Source: Candidatus Nitrosocosmicus agrestis | Lineage (GTDB): Archaea > Thermoproteota > Nitrososphaeria > Nitrososphaerales > Nitrososphaeraceae | Length of the DNA: 64,000 nt | Assembly: GCF_008389435.1 (NCBI RefSeq) | Contig: NZ_VUYS01000012.1 | Coordinates: forward strand, 44,803 to 108,802 | Direction of reading: 5' to 3' | Shown here: positions 36,964 through 46,931 of the stretch, one piece after another | Numbering within the stretch: the first letter of the stretch is position 1 | Layout of the letters: each line of letters opens with the position of its first letter | Position numbers and translations under genes: made by a program | Notes under the pieces: model-generated | The model's input: only the letters and a program-made list of their open reading frames with translations | What the model was told of the DNA's origin: nothing | Database searches by the model: none

Positions 36964-38629
36964 ATCATTGATGTAAATAAATCACATAAATCCTTAACTT
37001 TGTCATCATAACTATATGCAAAATAATTATAGGAACTCATCTTCTAAACAAATGATCTTATTTTTGCTATTTCTGTTAGAGCATCAAAGATCTTGCAATG
37101 CTATACTATAATGTTGAAATTAATTATTCGGAGTAGGGGGGATACATTTGAATTTCCTTCATATGTTGTATGAATATTCTTTGTTAATTTGTGTTAGGGT
37201 GATAACTTAAATATGGATCAAGAATTATTTACCGACATTTCCTCCAACATGATTTAGATTTAATGTCGTAATTATCTAATTTCTAATATTTTTATGTTAT
37301 TTCAGATAGGTTCATAAAATCTTGTATGCGAATTAAAGGACTTTATACTAAAGAAGGTTATGATATCATTCACTGAAATTATGATGAAAATGAGTATTAA
37401 AATCAAGCTTTTTGCCATTTAGTTATATATTTCTAATACAAATAATGTATCATGTTAATAAGGTTTGTTGCTAAATAACAATCACAATACCATCCACGAT
37501 ATAGCTGTTGGGAAGTAAGGAGTTGTAAAATGCCTCTTCATTACTTCTGACTTCCCTTTTTTCTTGTCGTGGTGATATTTATCTTTGGTAGTTTGATTTT
37601 TTAATTAACTAGATGTATAAAAAATGTAGATATAACAGATAATACTTTAACAATCAGAAACTGTATTACAAAAAAGATGTGTTTACAGATCTGGTTCAAC
37701 ACCTGTGTGATATCTTCAAATCTGTATTTACCAAAACAATTCCATTCCGATTACAATACTTTTATGCTTGTTCATAAAACAACATGTGAACGAAACATCA
37801 TAGATGGACAAAAGGATTGTGTCACCTATCTTATATTGCGTTTGATTAATTAAGTAACCTCACTTAATATGGAATTAGTTATAATAAAAAGTAAAAAGAA
37901 ATAAAGTTGCTGGATATGCTGTTATGCCAATCTGGATTTTACTGTTAAGGATACTTAATGTCTTTATCTATAGCATGACACTTTGAATATGTGTTGAGCA
38001 GCTCGAGTTATGGAATTATATTTGATGCTCTTCGAGATTTTTTCTCTGTATGGTTACGATCTTTTTCTAGATTGCTCTAAATAAGGTTCAGAAATTACAC
38101 TTTAATTTAATTGTCTTAGATCTTTGAAAACGTAGAACATGATCTTGTTAAAGTAGATAAAGTAACCTGTCGAGAAATTCTCTTTCTGTTTATTGGTAAT
38201 ATATTCTTAAATTTTTTTTAGTAGTTAGGACTGTGTTCCATCACGCCTATGTTGATCAATATTTTTCAGGATCAAAATTTTCTATTTTTTCCACTTTGAT
38301 TTTCATCTTGAAGATAAGACGGGGAAAATTGAGTCTATGTATATGGACTATTGTATTCATATTAATATGAAGAAACTGTAGTGGTGATTAGGTATCTTGA
38401 ATTTAATATATCGATTGATGTTTTGGTTTGTTTTACTAAATGAACTATATTTCTTCCACTTTTCAATAATTTGAAGGTAAATAATTACTCTTTCTTCTAA
38501 CCACCTTTATTTTTTTGGAGAAAATGTTAAATCTGCTTAATAGTATGTTCATTCAAAAAAAATTATTTAATGGAAAGCCATTTTATCATTTATATCCTAA
38601 ATAAAAACTAGAATGCCTATTACTTACTG
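36964..38629. other. Intergenic region of 1.7 kb containing a nested hairpin
   Basis: Apart from the hairpin at 37494-37572 nothing distinctive was found: no gene-like frame and no tRNA. The 3' end holds TATA-like runs before the SemiSWEET gene. Confidence 0.45.
37494..37572. repeat. Nested inverted repeat, possible RNA
   Basis: CCACGA (37494-37499) pairs with TCGTGG (37567-37572), and inside it GGGAAGT (37510-37516) pairs with ACTTCCC (37550-37556), with further pairing of AAG/CTT around it. The right inner arm is followed by a T-run. GC-rich arms stand out against very AT-rich surroundings. Confidence 0.5.
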
Positions 38630-38911
38630 ATGTTTGATGCTTTGTTAACAGTTGTTGGATTATTTGCAACAGCGTTTTCCGTAGCAAGTACGATTCCACA
38701 AATCAAAAAAGCACTGAGGACAAAAGACACTGATGACGTGTCAATTAGATTCTTGGTAGTATTGATAATAGGTCTTTCTCTATGGGCAATATATGGTATA
38801 GGAAAGTCAGATATTGTCATTTTTTTGGGTAATTTAGTGGGAGTGTCATTAAATATTTTCATGTTAATACTAAAAATAAGATACTCTAACAAGCCTTTGG
38901 ATGAGGGTTAA
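38630..38911 (+). CDS. SemiSWEET / PQ-loop sugar transporter
   Basis: A 93-residue integral membrane protein with three transmembrane helices, the complete SemiSWEET unit that dimerises to form a transporter. The PQ-loop motif is present at the end of helix 1 (STIPQIKKALRTKDTDDVS), followed by helix 2 (LVVLIIGLSLWAIYGI) and helix 3 (IFLGNLVGVSLNIFMLILKI), where Asn and Trp positions typical for the substrate site can be seen. Substrates of the family are small sugars; here unproved. ATG start at 38630 with a TATATCC-type box about 35 bases upstream. Confidence 0.85.
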   Translation: MFDALLTVVGLFATAFSVASTIPQIKKALRTKDTDDVSIRFLVVLIIGLSLWAIYGIGKSDIVIFLGNLVGVSLNIFMLILKIRYSNKPLDEG

Positions 38912-39233
38912 ATTAGTAGAAATTTGATCACGTAATAAATTGCTTTTTCCAATATACTTTAAATCAAATGTCTAAATCAACTAATGATTATGATTTTTAT
39001 CAACTTTGAAACTTGACATTGCTAAAACATGGCCATCTGTAATAAGTTAAGGAAATAATTGTTCTTATTCGTATTAATATTCATGATCATTCATATTTAA
39101 ATTAAGCATGAGTTAATTCAATGTAAATTATAATAATGACTATTAAACTATGAAAAAGGAAAAGTGATGCAATTTATATGCATTAAGATAATTTATTGCT
39201 TTTGATTATATACATTGTTAGCAATTATTATCC
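38912..39233. other. Intergenic region
   Basis: AT-rich. The imperfect palindrome ATGCAATTTATATGCAT near 39167-39183 includes a TATA-like core and may be the regulated promoter of the following small gene. Confidence 0.35.
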
Positions 39234-39485
39234 ATGTCAACAAACAACAATGCTAAAGAGTATGAAGAAGGTGTAGCAGGCACTAATAAAGAAAGAAAAA
39301 GTGATCCATTAAATGAGTATTCAGATAAAGAACCAATGACTCCAGCCAAGGTAAATGAAGGGGAACCTACTGCAGTTAAGAGGGATCAAGAAGATCAAAA
39401 AATAATATCAGAAGGTCAGACTGGAACAAATTCACCAGAAGCACGCGAGGAATATCGTAAGAGGGGAATGACTAAAGTAGAGTAA
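39234..39485 (+). CDS. Small hydrophilic stress-type protein
   Basis: An 83-residue protein with almost no hydrophobic residues, rich in Glu, Lys, Asn, Thr and Gly (starts MSTNNNAKEYEEGVAGTN, ends REEYRKRGMTKVE). It is predicted to be intrinsically disordered, like small LEA/hydrophilin-type stress proteins. It lies in a cluster of three small hydrophilic protein genes with ChaB. A role in desiccation or osmotic tolerance is inference. Confidence 0.55.
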   Translation: MSTNNNAKEYEEGVAGTNKERKSDPLNEYSDKEPMTPAKVNEGEPTAVKRDQEDQKIISEGQTGTNSPEAREEYRKRGMTKVE

Positions 39486-39626
39486 CTATATTTATTCTAC
39501 CCCTTAATTTTTAGTAAAACCTATCTAAAATGGTTAGAGAAAGAACTATGCTTGTTTAAAAAAAATGGGGTATTGGTTATTTGCATTTTCCAGACTCGTA
39601 GATTTTTTTCTAACGATGTTTCGTAT

Positions 39627-39773
39627 CTAAATTTTTGCCGGGGTTATTGGTATTATTTGATGAAGATTTGTTAGCATTTCTGATTTTTTTCTCGCATCTT
39701 CTAAATCGCTATAAATAATATCTTGCAATTCTTGTTGAAGTTCATCTTCTCTGATAAGTGGTTCTTCTGACAT
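39627..39773 (-). CDS. 48-residue acidic helical protein
   Basis: A short frame from ATG at 39773 (MSEEPLIREDELQQELQDII then YSDLEDARKKSEMLTNL) with strong coding character and predicted helix. It lies on the opposite strand between two small hydrophilic genes. The family is unknown; its size puts it below usual gene-calling limits, hence moderate confidence. Confidence 0.45.
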   Translation of the reverse strand: MSEEPLIREDELQQELQDIIYSDLEDARKKSEMLTNLHQIIPITPAKI

Positions 39774-39992
39774 GAGTATTTTTGTGTTCTAATCTATTTA
39801 TAAAATATACATAGGTATCGGAAATTAGATGGCAATTGAAAATACGTTCTTTTTGAATATGATAGATGTGGATTGAATCTTGTTCAATTTGTCATTCTAT
39901 AACTATCCTAATGCGATATAAACAACAAATCCTTTTAAAAAAATACCTACTTTGATTACGCTGCTTTTATTTTATTATGTCTAACAATAGAT

Positions 39993-40247
39993 ATGTCTAA
40001 CAAAAAGAATGGGAATACTGATGATGGACTTTCAGAGTCTACCGAGAAAAGAATTGATGATCTTCCAAAACACGCTCAGCATATTTTTAAAAAGGCTCAT
40101 GCTAGTGCTCTCGATGAGTACAAGGATCCTGATAAGAGAAGAGGTGGTAAAAGTGAATCTGCAGAAGCAGTTGCACACAAGGTAGCATGGGCTGCTGTAA
40201 AAAAGGAATACAAAAAAGAAGGCAACGATTGGGTCAAGAAAAATTGA
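39993..40247 (+). CDS. ChaB family protein
   Basis: An 84-residue protein. After a polar N-terminus it carries the ChaB domain: DDLPKHAQHIFKKAHASALD, the KRRGGKSESAEAVAHKVAWA core and the end AVKKEYKKEGNDWVKK. It is full length. ChaB was named for proximity to the ChaA cation antiporter in Escherichia coli; its biochemical role remains unclear and it is often found among stress proteins. The ATG at 39993 gives the expected N-terminus; an earlier ATG at 39978 in the same frame (MSNNRYV-type) would add five residues. Confidence 0.85.
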   Translation: MSNKKNGNTDDGLSESTEKRIDDLPKHAQHIFKKAHASALDEYKDPDKRRGGKSESAEAVAHKVAWAAVKKEYKKEGNDWVKKN

Positions 40248-40537
40248 CTGTTATCACTATATTAAAAATTTATTATTCTAGCCTATTGGCATTTTGATTG
40301 AAATGAGTCATTATGTGTTGTATCATTTTGCCTATATCTTATCTCTGTAGCAGTAAATTCTATAAAGATTAACTGGAAAGAAATCTTTTATTATTTTGTC
40401 TACTACTTTTCCACTATTACTAAAATGCTTCTAAGTTAACAAACTCTATGTGATATACCTTAATGAGATATCTATGGGGGATTACACTGCCTGATTCAGC
40501 ATTTATTAATATACTTTAATCTTGATTAGTATTAATA
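40248..40537 (+). promoter_or_regulatory. Promoter region of the PHA synthase gene
   Basis: The 290-base spacer ends with TTTATTAATATACTTTAA (40502-40519), whose TATA core is about 28 bases before the PHA synthase ATG. This fits an archaeal promoter giving a nearly leaderless transcript. Confidence 0.45.
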
Positions 40538-42067
40538 ATGATGCATAAACCTAGCAAATCGAATATAATGGCTCCAGAGGGGTATGATGACATAGATTTA
40601 GGTTATGATCCTTATTCGTTTACAGAAATTTACTACAACTCATTATTCTCTTCTTTCAATCTTTGTTCCAAAATCTATCGTGCATTTATTGATGCTTATT
40701 CTTCATCATCTGTACTTCCTGAAAAAGAGATAGTTGAATCTGAAAACCCAAATACTCTCATGAACTTTAATTGGGATGGAAATTTTGATAAACAATTGGA
40801 ATTTTACAAGAAATATGAAAAAATAATACTTGCAAAGATCCGTAATACATTTGATACTAAATTTAGGGACAAGGATTTTGTCAATGCGCTTTCACAATGT
40901 GTTGACCTTAACTGCAAACTTGCCAAGATGACTGGAATGGGATTTTTGTATCAACAATTCTCCTATGCAAATTCATTATTGAATAATCGATATTTTGAAA
41001 TATTCCGGGATATAATATACAGAACACCTTCTCATAAAATACACTCTGAGGATAATTATTCATTATTCCATTACTATACTCCACAACAGGATTGGACTAG
41101 ACAAAAATCTAAAGGACAGAGCACGTTGAAATTAAATACTTTAAGCCAAAAATTGGACGGGATTGATCAAAATACCAACAATTCCACACCTCTTCTTATT
41201 ATTTATGCCTTTATCAATAGAAACTACATACTCGATTTGCTTCCGGATTCAAGTGTTGTAAGAAACTTTCAGAATCAGGGATTCGATGTATATACTACAG
41301 ATTGGGGTACTCCTAGCCCATATGATAAGAATTTGACCTTAGGAAATTATGTAAATGGTTATCTTCTTGATGCAGTGAACCATATAATTGATCACTCAAA
41401 TTCAGATAAGGTTTCCTTGTTAGGTTATTGTTGGGGCGGTGACCTTTCTCTAATGCTTGCTGCTTTGCATCCTGAAAAAATAGAAAATATTGTGACGTTT
41501 GCTACACCCGGTGATTTTAGAATTGACAATAATTTGTTAAGTATATGGACAAGGAATATGAATGCGAATTCTCTTGTTGATACTTTTGGTAACGCTCCCG
41601 AAGTATTTATAAACAGCTCCTTCTTACTTCGTAGTCCGGTCGATGTCTTACACAAGTATCCGCATTTCTTCCTTGAAGGGGGGAAGCCAAAAGACATGGA
41701 CTCAATACTTCAATTTTTTGCCACAGAAACTTGGCTGTATGACAGTCCGCCAATACCTGGTGAAATTTACAGACAATTCGTAGAAGATTGTTACAAGAAA
41801 AATTTGTTAATTAATAATGAAATGGTGATCGGTGACGGGAATAAGATTGATCTGAAAACAATTAAACATCCATTTTTAAACGTAATTGCAAAAAGAGATG
41901 ATCTCGTTGATCCAAAATCAAGTAAAGCGATAAATGATACGGTTGGAAGTAAAGACAAATCAATATTGGAGTTTGATTCTGGTCATGTTGGGGCCTGTAT
42001 TAGCTCGCGAGCACAGGAGCAATTATGGCCCAAAGTAGGACAATGGCTAAAAAAGAGAAAAAACTGA
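40538..42067 (+). CDS. phaC: Poly(3-hydroxyalkanoate) synthase, class III-like
   Basis: A 509-residue enzyme that polymerises hydroxyacyl-CoA into storage polyester on granules. The alpha/beta-hydrolase core is clear: PLLIIYAFINRNYILDLLPD (about 218-237), the DVYTTDWG strand and the lipase-like box GYCWGG with catalytic Cys298; catalytic Asp is Asp454 (AKRDDLVDP) and His is His483 (FDSGHVGACIS). The protein is about 150 residues longer than bacterial class III PhaC at its N-terminus. That extension (about residues 80-165, helical, with VNALSQCVDLNCKLAKM) resembles the helical PhaE subunit in position and style, so it may be a fusion; this is inference. No phaE, phaA or phaB lies beside it. 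Confidence 0.9.
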   Translation: MMHKPSKSNIMAPEGYDDIDLGYDPYSFTEIYYNSLFSSFNLCSKIYRAFIDAYSSSSVLPEKEIVESENPNTLMNFNWDGNFDKQLEFYKKYEKIILAKIRNTFDTKFRDKDFVNALSQCVDLNCKLAKMTGMGFLYQQFSYANSLLNNRYFEIFRDIIYRTPSHKIHSEDNYSLFHYYTPQQDWTRQKSKGQSTLKLNTLSQKLDGIDQNTNNSTPLLIIYAFINRNYILDLLPDSSVVRNFQNQGFDVYTTDWGTPSPYDKNLTLGNYVNGYLLDAVNHIIDHSNSDKVSLLGYCWGGDLSLMLAALHPEKIENIVTFATPGDFRIDNNLLSIWTRNMNANSLVDTFGNAPEVFINSSFLLRSPVDVLHKYPHFFLEGGKPKDMDSILQFFATETWLYDSPPIPGEIYRQFVEDCYKKNLLINNEMVIGDGNKIDLKTIKHPFLNVIAKRDDLVDPKSSKAINDTVGSKDKSILEFDSGHVGACISSRAQEQLWPKVGQWLKKRKN

Positions 42068-42528
42068 CTTTTATTTCCAATACTATTTGATACTTGATAT
42101 TTCCAAAATTTTTGCAATTATTGTGTAATCAACTACTAATCTAAGATGCTGCTCTGAAGATAAGGGATGTTGAAGGTGAGTAGAATTGAGTTTCAAAAAC
42201 AGCTGTTGTGAAATAATAATGATGGTTCTTTGTTCTTATATCGATTCTTAACAAAATGTTATTTCAAACGTATGAGATCTATACACAGATATTAGAAGCA
42301 TGCATTTTAATTTGTGTGATTATTGAGTGCTTAACAAGGTTATTCTATAAAGGGCAATTATTTAGCACAAGAATCCAAATTCAATGAATTGGTGCTTTCG
42401 ATATTATTTTGACCTTCATATGATATCATTGGTCATGTATGATGTCCATGTAAAGCATGACTCGTATACTTGATAATAGCTTGGATGATGGCCTTTACTG
42501 ATCATATCTCAACAAAATTAAGCACGGA
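42068..42528. other. Intergenic region
   Basis: Convergent spacer between the PHA synthase and MarC genes; no gene or hairpin of note. Confidence 0.4.
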
Positions 42529-43191
42529 CTATAGAAATGACTTGAAGCCGTCTACGATATATTGTACAGCAATAGCTGCTACAAGTATGGCAAAAACCCT
42601 GGTAGTAATCAAAGCCCCTCTTCTTCCAAGTATTCTATGAATAGGATCAGTATAATAGTATATAATATAAGTTAACCCAATGACAATTACTATAGAAAAT
42701 ATTGTTATTACCAGGCCAGATGTTTGAAAGGATAATAAAACAGATGTAATTGCTCCAGGGCCGGCTAACAGGGGAAAAGCTAAGGGTACTACGCCTGATT
42801 CATCTGCTTCGGCTATTCCTTTACCTCTGCCATTTCCTCCTGCAACAAACTTCCAACCTCCGCTGGTAATAAGTTGCAATGAAATTATTAGTAACAAAAT
42901 ACCTCCTGCCACCATAAAGCTTGCGATGGTAATTCCAAAAAATGATAAAATTTGCGTGCCCAATACCGCAAACACAATTAGCAAACCCCCTGCAGTAATT
43001 ACAGCGGTCTTTGAAACTTGATTTCTCTCTTGTTTGGAAATTTTATTTGTTATGCTTATGAAAAGAGGTAATGTCCCAATGGGGTTGATTACTACAAAAA
43101 GGGCAATAGTTGATCTCATGATCTCTAAACCAAATGAATTAGCATAGGAGATTATATCCAAAAATGGAGTTACTATTTCATTTGATATCAT
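42529..43191 (-). CDS. MarC family integral membrane protein
   Basis: A 220-residue protein with six hydrophobic segments. The family signature STIALFVVINPIGTLPLFIS is in the first helix (about residues 27-46), helix 2-3 follow (VITAGGLLIVFAVLGTQIL), and VVPLAFPLLAGPGAITSVLL in the fourth region is the second conserved block. The protein is full length for the UPF0056/MarC group. The function is unknown; the old link to multiple antibiotic resistance is not accepted. ATG at 43191. Confidence 0.88.
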   Translation of the reverse strand: MISNEIVTPFLDIISYANSFGLEIMRSTIALFVVINPIGTLPLFISITNKISKQERNQVSKTAVITAGGLLIVFAVLGTQILSFFGITIASFMVAGGILLLIISLQLITSGGWKFVAGGNGRGKGIAEADESGVVPLAFPLLAGPGAITSVLLSFQTSGLVITIFSIVIVIGLTYIIYYYTDPIHRILGRRGALITTRVFAILVAAIAVQYIVDGFKSFL

Positions 43192-43951
43192 ACTTACTAT
43201 TTCTACTTACTTGTATAATAATACAAATTCTCTTCTATTGTATACGCCATTTACTAAGTTCAGACTGAGTCGCAAAGAAATTAAAGACACAAATATATGA
43301 TTAAAAAAGATAATCAAAAAGTAAAAATATGAATGAGTAAGCACATACTACAGCATTAAAAGATTCTAGGTAATGAGAACATGATTATTATACTCCACTG
43401 CGGACACGATTTTGAATTGGAAGTGGAATATATTCTATCATGAATAATCAATCAAGATAGTAGTTCAGTAAATTAGGTCTACAAGTTAGGTGTCAAGTCT
43501 GATTTCTTCAAGATCCTGGAGAAAGCTTTGGAACCTATGCAAACAATTAACAATAATGTGAAAATCAAGATAAAGTCAGAGATTTTTTATCAACATTTCA
43601 TTGAATCTAATATTTGGAATTTACCTTGATCTGAATTTGCCTTCACAAATTTAATCAGATTGTGACTTAGATTGATGGAATTGATGTGTACTTATTTGAT
43701 CGGTGGTTTAGATATCCATATCCTATTTGCGCTGTTCTCAAATATGTGAGGAAAACGGTTTGAAGAATTATTTATTATTCAATCAGTCACAATGCATGAT
43801 TAAAATTTATTGAAATATTTTATGACAAGAGGTTTGAAAGCCAACTTCATGAATTACATGATCTAAAAAAACATGGTGTTTGGATCGACCCTTTATTTAC
43901 TCAATATCGTTCTCTTTACCAATATTCAATTGAATTCTGGAATTGGATCTG
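43192..43951. other. Intergenic region of 0.8 kb
   Basis: AT-rich; no gene, no marked repeat. Confidence 0.4.
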
Positions 43952-44620
43952 CTAAACTAAATTATTGGTGTTGTTGTTGTTGTTGATATTGGCATCTTGG
44001 CTCGTAGTATTGGTTAATTGATTGTTGATTGCGTTAGTAGTGTCACTGGCATTTACACTAGGAATATCTGTACCTATTGTAGCCAATCCTGCATTGGCAC
44101 ATGCCTCGTCAATTTTTCCACTTGGGGCTCCGCTAACACCAATTCCCCCAATTAATTCATCATTAACTTTAATAGGCAAACCGCCAGGGAGAACTGTAAA
44201 ACCTTCAACCGCTATAATCCCGGGACTGCTAGTTTTGGCTCGCTCTTCCAATGCAGATGTTGGTGACTGGAATCCTGTCGCAGCGTATGCTTTATCACGT
44301 GCAACTTCTACGGATGCACCAGTAGTTCCGTCGCCTCTGGCTAATAATATGTCTATACCATCCTTATTCAGTATCGACACGGTAACTGGGAACCCTTTTT
44401 CACTACAATCTGCTTGGGTTGCAGTCGCTATTTGTTGTGCTAGTTTCAGTGAAATTACATGTTGAGTGTTTAACTCTAATGAAGTTGAATTACTACCATT
44501 CGAAGCGATGACTTCATTAGCTATAGATGAGGAGAAAAATATTACTATAACCAATAACATGGGAATTCCAAGAAACCTTGAGTAATCCAACTGATTTAAA
44601 TTTAATTTGTGATTTTTCAA
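43952..44620 (-). CDS. Exported GlcG/HbpS-like (DUF336) protein
   Basis: A 222-residue protein with an N-terminal export helix (residues 17-36, IPMLLVIVIFFSSSIANEVI) and a GlcG/HbpS domain: ISLKLAQQIATATQADCSEK, GFPVTVSILNKDGIDILLAR, ARDKAYAATGFQSPTSAL and the Gly-rich GGLPIKVNDELIGGIGVSGA. The ending is Asn-rich and disordered. Proteins of the family bind haem or cobalamin-type ligands or assist in redox sensing outside the cell (HbpS) or lie in glycolate operons; here it is secreted, so an extracellular haem- or iron-related sensor is the nearest analogy, but unproved. Monocistronic. Confidence 0.85.
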   Translation of the reverse strand: MKNHKLNLNQLDYSRFLGIPMLLVIVIFFSSSIANEVIASNGSNSTSLELNTQHVISLKLAQQIATATQADCSEKGFPVTVSILNKDGIDILLARGDGTTGASVEVARDKAYAATGFQSPTSALEERAKTSSPGIIAVEGFTVLPGGLPIKVNDELIGGIGVSGAPSGKIDEACANAGLATIGTDIPSVNASDTTNAINNQLTNTTSQDANINNNNNTNNLV

Positions 44621-45217
44621 TATTGTGGTTTGGCTGTGATTATTTATTAAGGGTTTGGTAATATAGTCGAAACGGAAAATACATTTCTAAAACACAAATT
44701 AACTGATTAATATTGAAATAATTAAATAATTATTAATTATTAATTATTTGTTAAACAAATCCAAGTGACATCCTAAAACTTTACAGTGCAATTCAACCTC
44801 ACCTGGCCTTACAAGAAGGTAAATCCCAAGGACTTTGCAATTTTGATTTTTGACTCTACCTTGTCATATATCAGGCCTACACCGGCTTACGAGCTGATCA
44901 AATAATATACTAATTTGCTTGATTAAAAGTTCGCAGTACGACCTATTATCAAATAGCATAATTAATTGATATGCAGCCACGGTTTTCCATGTCAAGATAT
45001 ATATTAAATTTGAAGACACAATCTGTATTTATGCCAAAATCCTGTATTCGGGCACGGATAACTGTTTACAGAAATCCGAATCGGAGTGAAACTATTTGAT
45101 TGCTTCTCTTAATAACCGCTATTGAACATTAATACATTTTGATAATGTGAATCATACTGAAATCTTTTTCTAAATGTTTAATAGGTTCACATCTGGCGTT
45201 ACTATTATCTAGTTGAT
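44621..45217. other. Divergent intergenic region
   Basis: Contains an AT-only stretch near 44718-44755 with TTAATTAT repeats and, near 45173-45185, an AATGTTTAATAGG box likely to serve the TMEM175-like gene. No gene seen. Confidence 0.4.
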
Positions 45218-45868
45218 ATGGTTAATATCTATGGCATAAGCAAATTTCATATAAAGATCTTTACTGATGCTGTATTTGGAGTCGCAATTACTATATTAGC
45301 AGTTGAACTACAAGTTCCAAATCTTGATGGGATCAAACTCGTTGACAGTACGGAGTTTGGCGAAATTGCCAAAACCTTTATCTCTTACATAACTACATTT
45401 GTCATTATAGGGATATTTTGGATTACATATCATGCAGTTTTCAATCCTATTAAACGTACCACGGATTTAATGATCTGGCTAAACTTGGCATTTCTGATGT
45501 TTATTGCAATAGTTCCTTTTTCAATTAGGCTTATGAATGAGTATAATAATCAAAATTCATTTATCTTTTACTCTTTGATTCAAATTTTGACAGGTTTAAT
45601 CCTTTTCCTTATGTGGAGACATGCTTTACGAAGACAATTGATTGCTACAAAAGGTGAAAATAGTAACTATGAACTAAACTTGGTTTTAGTAAGACTTACA
45701 TATATCAGGACAATGATAATCCCAACTACGTATGCAATCTCGATCCTTGCTTCATTTCTTCATCCACATTTAGCGTCAATATTCCCTTTGATCATAATAC
45801 TTCCGGTGTCCTTCCTGATCCGATGGCGATACAAGAGCCATAGTGATTTGCATGCTGAAGAAGTGTGA
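45218..45868 (+). CDS. TMEM175-family (DUF1211) potassium channel-like protein
   Basis: A 216-residue protein with six hydrophobic segments. The first helix carries the family motif in the form KIFTDAVFGVAITILAVEL (residues 13-31), where bacterial and human proteins have RxxxFSDG; the gating helix is thus recognisable but altered (Thr for Ser, Ala for Gly). Later conserved points include FVIIGIFWITYHAVF and NLAFLMFIAIVPF. Prokaryotic TMEM175 proteins form potassium-selective tetramers. ATG start at 45218. Confidence 0.85.
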   Translation: MVNIYGISKFHIKIFTDAVFGVAITILAVELQVPNLDGIKLVDSTEFGEIAKTFISYITTFVIIGIFWITYHAVFNPIKRTTDLMIWLNLAFLMFIAIVPFSIRLMNEYNNQNSFIFYSLIQILTGLILFLMWRHALRRQLIATKGENSNYELNLVLVRLTYIRTMIIPTTYAISILASFLHPHLASIFPLIIILPVSFLIRWRYKSHSDLHAEEV

Positions 45869-46337
45869 TTAGTCTTTATCACAATAAATTTTCCTGTTTT
45901 GCGCCCTCCGTTCTGCTGGTTGAACCAAAATTGCTTATATATATAATGACCAGGTGATCAAAAATTATTGTGATAGGGCTGTACATATAGTTTCAAATCA
46001 TACTGTTAATATTAATATACGAGCTTGGATTGTTCTGCAATAGAACGTAGGAAACGCGTCAGTGTTTGTAATATACATGTTTATCAGTTTTGTTAAAATA
46101 TAGGGAAATGAGTCTACTATGGACGGAAATTAATTCTTAAATAAAAAATATTTGACCAACTTTTCGTTCACGAAATGGCATTACCGATACACTCTGTATT
46201 CTTATTCCATTTGGCTAGTAAAACAATTAAACTTTATAACACCTTTTGAGATTTGGATTTAGATATTAATATAAGATATGCTGAATAATATCATTTATGT
46301 ATTTTAATTTTCAAAAGGGCATGTTTCAAATATCAAA
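45869..46337. other. Intergenic region
   Basis: AT-rich; no gene seen. Confidence 0.35.
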
Positions 46338-46697
46338 ATGACAATAGAAAAACAAAAATACAATACCAAAATTAATGAAAATTCCAAGGGGAAATACGCT
46401 ACTTCTACCGAAAATCGAAGGATGATGTGGGAATTTATCATTTGGCCCTTGGTTTTACATCTGAATAGGAGTTATTTTACAGCCAGAGAATATCATAAAA
46501 TGAGGAATCATATTTCAAATGAAAAAAATATCCCAATTTCAAGAATGGCTGGCGGCATTGTATCATTGAAAGTTAAGGGCATAATACAACAGGATAAGGA
46601 TTATTATTCAATACATTACAAGTTGATTCCTTATATGCGTAAGAATATGCATCTCGATTATGAAACAGTTCTCAGAGAAATACGATCAAAAAAATAA
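46338..46697 (+). CDS. Small hypothetical protein, possible DNA-binding fold
   Basis: A 119-residue basic soluble protein. After a disordered N-terminus the sequence is helical (MMWEFIIWPLVLHLNRSYFT, then AREYHKMRNHISNEKN) followed by SRMAGGIVSLKVKGIIQQDK and YYSIHYKLIPYMRKN. The order of helix, helix and short strand pair is that of a winged-helix domain; DNA binding is inference. It stands alone to the left of a large decayed region. Confidence 0.5.
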   Translation: MTIEKQKYNTKINENSKGKYATSTENRRMMWEFIIWPLVLHLNRSYFTAREYHKMRNHISNEKNIPISRMAGGIVSLKVKGIIQQDKDYYSIHYKLIPYMRKNMHLDYETVLREIRSKK

Positions 46698-46931
46698 ATA
46701 TATTTTGAAAGAAGGTTTTAGATATACGATTTGCAAATTGGCTATACCATCTAATACTTTGCAAAAAAGTTCAGAGGCTGAAATAACCATTACTCGTAGT
46801 AATGTTGGGTAAGTTAGATCCAATTCTTTATTACAGAATTAACTTAACACAAACGTATTACCTTATGTCGACTGGAAAATTATTTGTTATTTGTTTCTTT
46901 AATATCGTTATCCTGTATTCAGTAATAAAAT

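Noticed and set aside
38620..38892. Minus-strand frame opposite the SemiSWEET gene
   Set aside because: It overlaps completely a clear PQ-loop transporter and has no features of its own.
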